Under the pieces are notes generated by a model, which saw only the letters and a program-made list of their open reading frames with translations, was not told where the DNA came from and did no database searches. Positions 1 to 6,115 of a DNA stretch of 64,000 bases are shown piece after piece. The DNA comes from Gammaproteobacteria bacterium (lineage in GTDB: Bacteria; Pseudomonadota; Gammaproteobacteria; UBA6429; Thiohalophilaceae). Position 1 is the stretch's first letter, and each line of letters opens with the position of its first letter. The position numbers and the translations under genes are program-made. The stretch is taken from assembly GCA_029880855.1 (NCBI GenBank), contig JAOUNS010000013.1, positions 82,877 through 146,876 on the forward strand. Reading direction: 5' to 3'.

Positions 1-111
1 TCTGGCGGCGCCGGGGATAGACCCGATATTCATGTTCAGCAGGATCTGCACTGTTTTTACATCGGCTCGATCATTTTGTCCGTTACGCCCGACACTGTTT
101 TTTATACACAC
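1..111 (-). CDS. Partial protein with peptidoglycan-binding-like N-terminus
   Basis: The reading frame is open from a GTG at 111 to the window edge, giving 37 codons of the N-terminus; the rest lies outside. The start is chosen because AGGGAGG ends seven bases before the GTG. The peptide contains VGRNGQNDRADVKTVQ followed by ILLN, which resembles the 'VG..G.N...DV..VQ.LLN' opening of peptidoglycan-binding-like modules found at the front of cell-wall hydrolases and some secretion-system effectors. That assignment rests on pattern memory, not on an alignment. The gene points the same way as the operon at 320-2889, 208 bases upstream, so it may or may not be co-transcribed. It is too short for the full function to be named. 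Confidence 0.5.
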   Translation of the reverse strand, partial: MCIKNSVGRNGQNDRADVKTVQILLNMNIGSIPGAAR

Positions 112-319
112 TGGCTTTCCTCCCTGTTTTATTTGCCTATTGCTGGATGATGGTACGCTGACTATTACAAGTATAGACAGGCATCACTTGCCCGTCGGCA
201 TTTTTTTCGAGCTGCGGGATCGTGTATGCTGACCACACTGTCGTGAAGGTGATCAATGTTTCAGGCTGATCCTTTTGTGCCTTTACTATATGCAGCAATC
301 CATCAGGTGGATCTGAGCT

Positions 320-868
320 TTACCAGGGTGTCCAGATTTGCCAGGCCAACACCTCACCCTGATTGTTGGCAAGGCTGACTTTAAGGTAATGCCATGGATC
401 CGGATCTGCAGGAAACAGACGTTGCAGGATGTAGAGACCCGAACCGGATGGTGCCGCAATATTATCAAAGGCATCACCGGCCTTGACACTCAGGATGTAA
501 CCGGCAGAAGCGGTTTTGCCGGTGATTTTTTCTTCCAGTTCCTTGACATAACTGTGATTGACAACGGATTGAAACTCCTTGCTTTGTTGCACTTCTATTG
601 TTCGTTGTACATGCGCTTCAAATTCAGCCGGTGTGCTCATCCCCGGATAACGTTCCTTCACCCATGGCGGAGGTTCAGGCACCATGGTTTTTTCCGGATT
701 GGGTTGGTGGCCGTGGCCAAAGGCGACATATTTAAAAAATTCGGCATGCAAAAAACCGCAGGCAATGTTGCCGGTGTCGTTATCAATCTGTACATGGATC
801 AGGGATTGCAGACTGCCTGCATCATGGGATGCATTCGTGACTTTTATTTTTATAGCCTGGTCATTCAT
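320..868 (-). CDS. Hypothetical protein, third gene of the radical SAM/Cys-repeat operon
   Basis: This 182-residue protein is not recognised. It has no signal peptide, no membrane segment and no familiar catalytic motif. It is rather polar, with a proline-rich stretch (VPEPPPWVKERYPG) near residue 65 and a tryptophan-rich C-terminus (WHYLKV near the end, final WQIWTPW). The start ATG at 868 follows AGGAG by eight bases; an in-frame GTG at 877 is an alternative. It begins 66 bases after the stop of the Cys-rich repeat peptide and has the same orientation, so it is probably expressed with the radical SAM enzyme and its presumed substrate. From context it could be a partner, carrier, immunity or processing factor, but nothing in the sequence decides this. 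Confidence 0.75.
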   Translation of the reverse strand: MNDQAIKIKVTNASHDAGSLQSLIHVQIDNDTGNIACGFLHAEFFKYVAFGHGHQPNPEKTMVPEPPPWVKERYPGMSTPAEFEAHVQRTIEVQQSKEFQSVVNHSYVKELEEKITGKTASAGYILSVKAGDAFDNIAAPSGSGLYILQRLFPADPDPWHYLKVSLANNQGEVLAWQIWTPW

Positions 869-934
869 GATGTTCACTCCTGTTACAAATGGTTTTCCGT
901 GTCCTGCAATATGTTGGGGATGATCGCCTTGCGC

Positions 935-1465
935 TTATGTATTGATGAACGGCGGGATACAGATTTTTGCGCAAACCATATCGACACTGGCGGCACCGGT
1001 ACAGACATTCCCTGCACAGGCATTGCCGGCACATACTGCCGCCGCGCAGGCATTCGCGGCGCAGGCATGTGCTTCGCACGCCGTTGCCGCCCCGGCATTA
1101 CCGGCGGTGGCCTGGTTATTACATGCTGCGCCGCCACAGGCGGTACCGGCACCGGCTTGTGCGGCACAGGCTGCACCGGCGCATCCGGTTCCGGCACCGG
1201 CCTGTCCGGCACAGGCCGCGCCTGCACAACCGGTTGCTGTACCTGCCTGTCCACCGCAAGCCGCACCGCCACAACCGGTACCTGCACCGGCTTGCGCCTC
1301 ACAGGCGGCACCGGCACAAGCGGTACCCGCACCGGCCTTCGCGTTACAGGGTGCCGCCGCCGTACATGCGGTGGCTAGCATAGCCGTCGTCGGCACCTGT
1401 ATTCCGATCCGTGCGCCGCTGGCAGCATAAGCACTGACATTGGCTGGTGAAACAATGTATTTCAT
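935..1465 (-). CDS. Cys/Ala/Gly-rich repeat peptide, putative radical-SAM-modified RiPP precursor
   Basis: The product has 176 residues. A 32-residue leader-like N-terminus without Cys (MKYIVSPANVSAYAASGA...) is followed by a region made almost only of Ala, Gly, Cys, Thr, Asn and Gln. Twenty cysteines lie at residues 34, 40, 50, 55, 65, 70, 80, 85, 95, 100, 110, 115, 130, 135, 140, 145, 150, 155, 165 and 169. Residues 48-122 are five 15-residue units of the type TxCxGAACxxQAGAG, and residues 130-155 switch to Cys every fifth residue (ACAAN, ACAGN). The start is ATG at 1465: it overlaps the radical SAM stop as ATGA and sits seven bases after GGAGG; an ATG two codons earlier lies too close to that site. 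Context and composition suggest a ribosomal peptide cross-linked at Cys, which is inference. A metal-binding Cys-rich protein is the main alternative. Confidence 0.8.
   Translation of the reverse strand: MKYIVSPANVSAYAASGARIGIQVPTTAMLATACTAAAPCNAKAGAGTACAGAACEAQAGAGTGCGGAACGGQAGTATGCAGAACAGQAGAGTGCAGAACAAQAGAGTACGGAACNNQATAGNAGAATACEAHACAANACAAAVCAGNACAGNVCTGAASVDMVCAKICIPPFINT
1106..1330. repeat. 45-bp tandem repeats encoding 15-residue Cys units
   Basis: Five head-to-tail 45-base units encode the TxCxGAACxxQAGAG blocks of the Cys-rich peptide; a degenerate sixth unit precedes them (about 1331-1375). The units diverge at many third positions while Cys, Ala and Gln positions hold, which points to selection on the protein rather than a very recent DNA expansion. 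The low-complexity GC-rich DNA leaves several shadow frames open on both strands. Confidence 0.8.
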
Positions 1466-2889
1466 TGACATCCCTCCTTCGCAACAGGCCGGGTGTGAGC
1501 CACCGGTATGATGTGTTGTTGGTCTTGCCCCATGCCGGCAGGCAAGTCTGCTTCAGTAATGACGCCGGATGCCATGGCTTGCCAGATCAATCTGTCCTTG
1601 AGCGAATACTTCCACGTGGGACAGGGCAGGCCGGCGGCTTCACCCAGTGTCTCATTCGGATAGATAAACTTGTAGGGACAATAACCGGCACAGATGGGCA
1701 AGGTTGAACAGTGTTGGCAGGCCTGATTATCAAACGGTGACCAGGCCGCCCAGCGTTGCAGATTATTCTCGTCTTCCGCAGAGGCCGGTTCGAGCAGGGA
1801 ACCGGTGCGATGACCGCCGCTCATGACAGTATCCCAGCATTTATGCAGGTCACCATTGGGCAGGACGACAATGGACTTGTCCTTGACTGCGCCACACAAA
1901 CCCAACATGCGTGGCGGGTAGGGCAGATTGGACAGATTGCGTCGCCAGGCATGATAGATCAGGCGCAGTTCCAGATCGCTGAAGTCATGGCGTGACAGAC
2001 ATTTGGAAGCGGACGAGTGACAACCGGGTGTCGAGGCCTCGACCTGCGCGAAATAGATATCGATGTTGTTCTGCTTGCCGATACCGTTATCCGCCAGTCG
2101 ATCAATGAGTTTGTGGATCCCTTCCGCATTACGCACATCAATGTTGACCCGGATCAGAATGCGCACGCCCAGGTTAGCCGCAGCGATGGCTTTGAGGTTA
2201 TTGAAAATCCTGTTGAAGGTGGCGGCACCGCTCAACAGGTAACGCATCTTGTCATGGTGACCCGCATCTCCATCCAGCGTCACCTGGATCAGGTTAACGT
2301 TAAGTTTTTGCAAGCGCTGCACCATGGCCACATCCAGTTTGTAGCCGTTGGTGACAACCATGGAATCAAAGTGCGCCTGTTTCTCCGCGCAGATCGCCTG
2401 AAATTCACGGGCAAGTTGTTCGATACGCTTGATCCTGACCAGGGGCTCACCGCCATACCAGGCGACATGTAAATGACCCTGCTCGGGAACGGTACGTCGG
2501 GCATGGTCGAACAGGGCTTCCGCCACATCCTCACTGATGGTTTCATCAGGCTTGTCCTGTCCCTGAAAACAATAATCACAGGCAAAATTACAGGCCAGGG
2601 TCGGGGCAATCGTCAGGATCACCGCATTGGGATTGGCGCGATGACCATGGTATTCCTGACGGAGCAATTCGAATTCATCAATCGCGGTATCGACCAGATA
2701 ACCACCCATCAGGAAATCCTCGATGGATTGATGATCGACGTCGGTTTCGCCCTGGCTGAGTTCGTTAAAGCGAAGGTATTCGTCGGCTTCCCAGAGTGCA
2801 AAGCCGCCACTGGCGGAATTGTAGGCAAGCATCCGATCATTAAGCAAAGGGATCAACGTATTGTAACGCGAGGCATAGACTCTGGGCAT
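1462..2889 (-). CDS. Radical SAM/SPASM peptide-modifying enzyme
   Basis: This 475-residue enzyme has the radical SAM cluster motif CNFACDYC (C100, C104, C107) and GGEP at 146-149, which contacts S-adenosylmethionine. The C-terminal SPASM domain binds two auxiliary 4Fe-4S clusters: C332 and C351 in a C-x13-G-x4-C arrangement, then C391, C394, C400 and C404 as CX2CX5CX3C, and C423. This architecture is shared by anaerobic sulfatase-maturating enzymes and by RiPP maturases such as sactipeptide and ranthipeptide enzymes. The start ATG at 2889 has GGAAA upstream; a longer frame to 2967 lacks such support and diverges from normal N-termini. It overlaps the downstream Cys-rich peptide by ATGA, so translation is coupled and that peptide is the obvious substrate candidate. 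No sulfatase lies in the window. Confidence 0.9.
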   Translation of the reverse strand: MPRVYASRYNTLIPLLNDRMLAYNSASGGFALWEADEYLRFNELSQGETDVDHQSIEDFLMGGYLVDTAIDEFELLRQEYHGHRANPNAVILTIAPTLACNFACDYCFQGQDKPDETISEDVAEALFDHARRTVPEQGHLHVAWYGGEPLVRIKRIEQLAREFQAICAEKQAHFDSMVVTNGYKLDVAMVQRLQKLNVNLIQVTLDGDAGHHDKMRYLLSGAATFNRIFNNLKAIAAANLGVRILIRVNIDVRNAEGIHKLIDRLADNGIGKQNNIDIYFAQVEASTPGCHSSASKCLSRHDFSDLELRLIYHAWRRNLSNLPYPPRMLGLCGAVKDKSIVVLPNGDLHKCWDTVMSGGHRTGSLLEPASAEDENNLQRWAAWSPFDNQACQHCSTLPICAGYCPYKFIYPNETLGEAAGLPCPTWKYSLKDRLIWQAMASGVITEADLPAGMGQDQQHIIPVAHTRPVAKEGCQ

Positions 2890-3244
2890 GTAACATTTTC
2901 CATTTGTTATTGTTGCTGTTATGTTTGAGTCTATTGTGATACAGCGGCAATAAACTCCCTGTAACAAAAATTACTTAATGCCGGTTACTTCTCGTACATA
3001 GAACGAATAGTACAATTCAGTACAAAGTCAAATAACGCTGCGATGTTGATGTTATCAAGATGTAATTGTTGAATGATTTTATCGGGTAATCATGGTGCAC
3101 ACTGATCTGTATGCCTGTTTTCTGATTTCGGCAGACTGATGGGAAAGAAAAGGAACAGGCTTGCCTGTCAGAAATAGTAATAACAATCGCCGGACATGTG
3201 TGGTGAGAAAATACACAGCATAGCCCGACGGCTTCCGTTCAACA
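2890..3244. other. Intergenic region upstream of the radical SAM operon
   Basis: These 355 bases are AT-rich and hold no convincing gene. They must carry the promoter of the minus-strand operon starting at 2889, but I see no strong -35/-10 pair. A small hairpin (ACAGGC-TT-GCCTGT, 3155-3168), followed on the minus strand by a T-rich run, may terminate the cassette ending at 3245. Confidence 0.5.
3155..3168 (-). terminator. Possible terminator of the 5385-3245 cassette
   Basis: An inverted repeat ACAGGC-TT-GCCTGT lies 77 bases after the stop of the exported protein ending at 3245. Read on the minus strand it is followed by TCCTTTTCTTT. The stem is short and the loop tight, so this is a weak call. 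Confidence 0.3.
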
Positions 3245-3865
3245 TTACGGTTGTGTTTTGTTCCCACAATATTCCTTATACAGAATCATATACTCCATAA
3301 TGATATCCACCGCTTTTTGGCGCATGTTTTGTCGTCCGTGAAACTGCTGTATCACCCCGGTGGGAAACATATAGCGATCACACCAGGTATATTTTTTGTC
3401 ATCCTGTGCAATCACCAGTGTGGTAATCAGCGCGACGGTAAAATCATTCGGTAACTTGCCCTGCGCGCGCTTTACCATCTCGCTCGCCTCGGCAACATCA
3501 AAGTAATTATCCAGCGCCTTCATATACCCGCGCAGGAACAACACGCGGGCCGGCTCACTGGAGGTGTCAATTTTGTTGGCGATATCCGGTCGCACCTGGC
3601 GCAACAATTCAACAAACCGAACCGCATTGGCCTTACCGTTAAAATCCCAACCCAGGGCATTGACCATGGCCGCGGCATGATCCATCGGTGTCTGGTCATC
3701 CACCAGCAGGGCTGCACTCTTCTCGGATAAGCCCCGGTCATTGATGATCATCTGTACCGCCGGCAGATCCTGATAGGCCTGATAGAAATCGGTTGATGTC
3801 AGCGGCGAATCGGCAAATACCGGCCGGCTGAGCAACAAACAAAGAATAATGCAGAGTTTTTTCAT
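3245..3865 (-). CDS. Exported hypothetical protein of the caspase-like cassette
   Basis: This 206-residue protein starts with a clear Sec signal peptide (MKKLCIILCLLLSRPVFADS, cleavage after VFA). The mature part is soluble, mostly helical by composition, and has two late cysteines (TWCDRYMF and KEYCGNK) that could form a disulfide. I do not recognise the family. The start at 3865 is preferred to the longer frame at 3898 because it gives an intact signal peptide with AAGGGA upstream. It is the last of three same-strand genes, 177 bases after a lipoprotein gene and a caspase-fold-like protein. A periplasmic protein in this position could be an immunity factor, which is inference only. Confidence 0.75.
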   Translation of the reverse strand: MKKLCIILCLLLSRPVFADSPLTSTDFYQAYQDLPAVQMIINDRGLSEKSAALLVDDQTPMDHAAAMVNALGWDFNGKANAVRFVELLRQVRPDIANKIDTSSEPARVLFLRGYMKALDNYFDVAEASEMVKRAQGKLPNDFTVALITTLVIAQDDKKYTWCDRYMFPTGVIQQFHGRQNMRQKAVDIIMEYMILYKEYCGNKTQP

Positions 3866-4042
3866 AGAACCATTTCCCTTAAAAGCATGACAGTGCACCA
3901 GAGTGCTGTTTTCTTGAATATAGACCAGAATAGTGAAACCGTCATGAAAGACCGGCCGGGTAAAACAACGGGTGTGTGTGATGCGGCGGGATCAGACTTA
4001 ACTGATGTTACCTTGAGCCGGAACCGTGCGTGTGCAGGACAA

Positions 4043-4609
4043 TTAAAAAATTTCTGCCAGCCATTTGTCCGGATTTTTTTCATTTAACAGGTTGGTGATT
4101 TCCTGTTTTGTCTCACTGCCCAGGCCGGTGCTGTTTAACCAGCTTTTCCATTTTTCTGCGTCATGTCGATACACCAGCCAGTGTCTGTTCATCGAAAAGA
4201 TGTTCTGCAGTGTCGCCGGCGTTAAATTCGCAAGAAATTGCCGGATCTGTGCATCCTCCTCGGCGGAGGAGAAAAAAGCCAGCGCGGTAACGCCACCGGG
4301 ACACAGGTTGTTGATATCTGCATCCGTTGTCGCACATGCCTGCTGGATAACCTGCAAGGTGGCGGCAAAAGCCTCTGCACGCGATGTGTCAAAGAGCTTT
4401 TGTTTGGCGGATTTCGCCAGGGCATAATTATTCAGACACGGCTGGTCATGATATTTTTTACATCGCTCCAGAGAAGCGGCGGAGCGAGGAAAATCCTTGG
4501 CATAATGGATCAGTCGCAGATGTTGGAACGTGGTTTGAGTCTGACTGTTATTGCTGCACGCAGTCACCATGGCCGTTAATGCCAGAATTGAAAGCAGGGT
4601 GGCTTTCAT
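4043..4609 (-). CDS. Putative lipoprotein of the caspase-like cassette
   Basis: The 188-residue product has a lipoprotein signal sequence: MKATLLSILALTAMVTACSN, with Cys19 after VTA fitting the lipobox. It should be anchored in a membrane facing the periplasm. The mature part is helical in composition and holds four further cysteines (RCKKYH, PCLNN, QQACATT, NLCPGG), a possible pair of disulfides. No known domain is recognised. The ATG at 4609 overlaps the stop of the upstream gene as ATGA, which indicates translational coupling with the caspase-fold-like protein; this start also restores a short positively charged n-region, unlike the longer frame from 4624. A coupled periplasmic lipoprotein is a common arrangement for immunity to a periplasm-acting toxin, but that role is inferred. 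Confidence 0.75.
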   Translation of the reverse strand: MKATLLSILALTAMVTACSNNSQTQTTFQHLRLIHYAKDFPRSAASLERCKKYHDQPCLNNYALAKSAKQKLFDTSRAEAFAATLQVIQQACATTDADINNLCPGGVTALAFFSSAEEDAQIRQFLANLTPATLQNIFSMNRHWLVYRHDAEKWKSWLNSTGLGSETKQEITNLLNEKNPDKWLAEIF

Positions 4610-5385
4610 GGGAACGTTTTCCATTCAACCGGAGCGGTTCCGGCTTGTTCCGTTTCAAGTCGCTCCAGAACATTCAGTCCGCGCTTGCCTTTGCCGATGA
4701 CGCTAAAGGTGATTTTGTTGGTTGAGCCTTCTGTGGGGACTCCAAATACCTGATGCCATTTTTCTGCAAAGCTGCGAGTTTGACAGCCGTAAAACTTCGA
4801 TGGTGTGGCGGACGCGGATTTAAATTTTTTCGCAAGGTGGCTGTGAGCCGTGATATCTCCCTGTTCAATAAAATCTCCGCTATTGGCTATCGGGGTACAT
4901 GAGTTGTCATGGGATAGACTCAGAAATAAATGTTTATCCGTTGCGTGACCGCTGTACCAGAACCTTGAGATAGAGCCATCCGGCAGTTTGGCAATTTCTG
5001 TCCAGATATCGCCTTTCTTTTTAAGTCCGTGATAGCGAATACCCTGGTTTGCCGCAAACTGCTGTATACGGTGCAGGTAGTTCAGCGCACCTTTTTTTGT
5101 TATGGCGTCAGCGGCAGCCTTGCGTGTGTTATGCAGTGGTGTATCGTAGAGTTTTGCGGCAGGCCATTCAGAAAGTGTGATCTCACTGTCATCATCCCAA
5201 CGATTTTTATAGGGTGGTTCATAGACAAACCAATGTATGATCTCGCCGGACTGTTTCTTCCACAGATTTTTCTGTGCAGCGATCTGCATGGGGACGACAT
5301 AATTTTTCCAGCTTTTATCGTGGGCCGGGTCACAGGAAGCATATAAACCGGGTCCACCGATGAGAACAATAAAATGATCCGGCAT
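4606..5385 (-). CDS. Caspase-fold-like (clan CD) cysteine peptidase candidate
   Basis: This 259-residue protein lacks a signal peptide. Two short hydrophobic strands end in likely catalytic residues: SRFWYSGHA with H147 and SKFYGCQTRSFAEKW with C201. A strand ending in a small-residue-His motif, and about 50 residues later a strand ending in Cys, is the hallmark of clan CD peptidases (caspases, gingipain, CHAT). The assignment is a motif judgement without a profile search. The N-terminus (HFIVLIGGPGLY, then DPAHDKSWKNYV and WFVYEPPYKNRW) is reminiscent of uncharacterised proteins I associate with type VI secretion loci, but I cannot verify this. AGGAG precedes the ATG by seven bases. It leads a three-gene minus-strand cassette with two exported proteins. 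Confidence 0.6.
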   Translation of the reverse strand: MPDHFIVLIGGPGLYASCDPAHDKSWKNYVVPMQIAAQKNLWKKQSGEIIHWFVYEPPYKNRWDDDSEITLSEWPAAKLYDTPLHNTRKAAADAITKKGALNYLHRIQQFAANQGIRYHGLKKKGDIWTEIAKLPDGSISRFWYSGHATDKHLFLSLSHDNSCTPIANSGDFIEQGDITAHSHLAKKFKSASATPSKFYGCQTRSFAEKWHQVFGVPTEGSTNKITFSVIGKGKRGLNVLERLETEQAGTAPVEWKTFP

Positions 5386-5623
5386 GTTATTACTCCTGGT
5401 GTGTGTTCAGTTAGTCCATTGTTATCCGTAATCCTATGCCATTCTGAATTGAAATGGAATTCGTGATGTTACAGACAGGGGATAGCTAGCGTGTTGCGAT
5501 GTGGCCGGTCGTATGTCAACGGTGAGGTGATGGAGAACCTGACTAAATTTTAACCACCACACCCCTCGCTGTTTATCGTAAGATACCCCATCGCATATTC
5601 CACATATAAATTAGAGGTGAGTC

Positions 5624-6007
5624 ATGGCAAGAGAAATCATCCATACCGACAAGGCGCCGCAGGCCATCGGGACCTATTCACAGGCGGTGAAGGTGGGGAA
5701 GACGGTGTATCTGTCCGGGCAGATCCCGCTGGTGCCGGAGAGTATGGAGCTGGTGGCCGGGGATATGGAGGCGCAGATCCGGCGGGTGTTTGATAATTTG
5801 CAGGCGGTGGCTGTTGCGGCCGGTGGTGGTTTGCAGGATGTGGCCAAGTTGAATGTCTTTCTCACCGATCTGACGCATTTTCCGTTGGTGAATCAGATCA
5901 TGGCAGAGTATTTTCAGCAGCCCTATCCGGCCAGAGCGGCGATTGGGGTGGCGTCGTTGCCCAAGGGAGCGGCTGTGGAGATGGATGCCATTATGGAGTT
6001 GGCTTAA
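5624..6007 (+). CDS. ridA: RidA-family enamine/imine deaminase
   Basis: This 127-residue protein is a full-length RidA (YjgF/YER057c/UK114) family member. The enzyme hydrolyses reactive 2-aminoacrylate and other enamine/imine intermediates released by PLP enzymes such as threonine dehydratase, and acts as a cytosolic homotrimer. Family hallmarks are visible: [20 protein letters not shown] at 17-36, a central [10 protein letters not shown] strand, and the C-terminal [20 protein letters not shown], whose Arg (about residue 105) binds the substrate carboxylate. AGAGGTG upstream supports the ATG at 5624. It stands alone about 110 bases before recG; in many gammaproteobacteria it sits between spoT and recG, but spoT is not seen here. 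Confidence 0.93.
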   Translation: MAREIIHTDKAPQAIGTYSQAVKVGKTVYLSGQIPLVPESMELVAGDMEAQIRRVFDNLQAVAVAAGGGLQDVAKLNVFLTDLTHFPLVNQIMAEYFQQPYPARAAIGVASLPKGAAVEMDAIMELA

Positions 6008-6084
6008 GTTGTCAATGATGATGGAGTTGGCTTAAGCCGCTGAAGTGAAGTAGAGACGATATTAATTTGATCCCCTCACCCCGG

Positions 6085-6105
6085 CCCTCCCCCTGAGGGG
6101 GAGGG
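6085..6105 (+). promoter_or_regulatory. Perfect hairpin enclosing the recG ribosome-binding site
   Basis: CCCTCCCCC-TGA-GGGGGAGGG forms a nine-pair GC stem with a three-base loop. Its 3' arm and the following bases (GAGGGGG, 6101-6107) are the only Shine-Dalgarno-like sequence for the recG ATG at 6116. The hairpin belongs to a CCCTCACCCC...GAGGGGGAGGG type of intergenic palindrome common in proteobacterial genomes. Just before it, the last bases of ridA are duplicated (ATGGAGTTGGCTTAAG at 5992-6007 and again at about 6021-6036). Confidence 0.6.
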
Positions 6106-6115
6106 GGTAAGCGTA

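Noticed and set aside
338..1383. Long plus-strand frames (338-1378, 942-1430, 967-1383) across the Cys-repeat gene
   Set aside because: The 45-base repeats are GC-rich and open several frames at once. Only the minus-strand frame ending at 935 has a strong ribosome-binding site, ATGA coupling to the radical SAM gene and a sensible leader.
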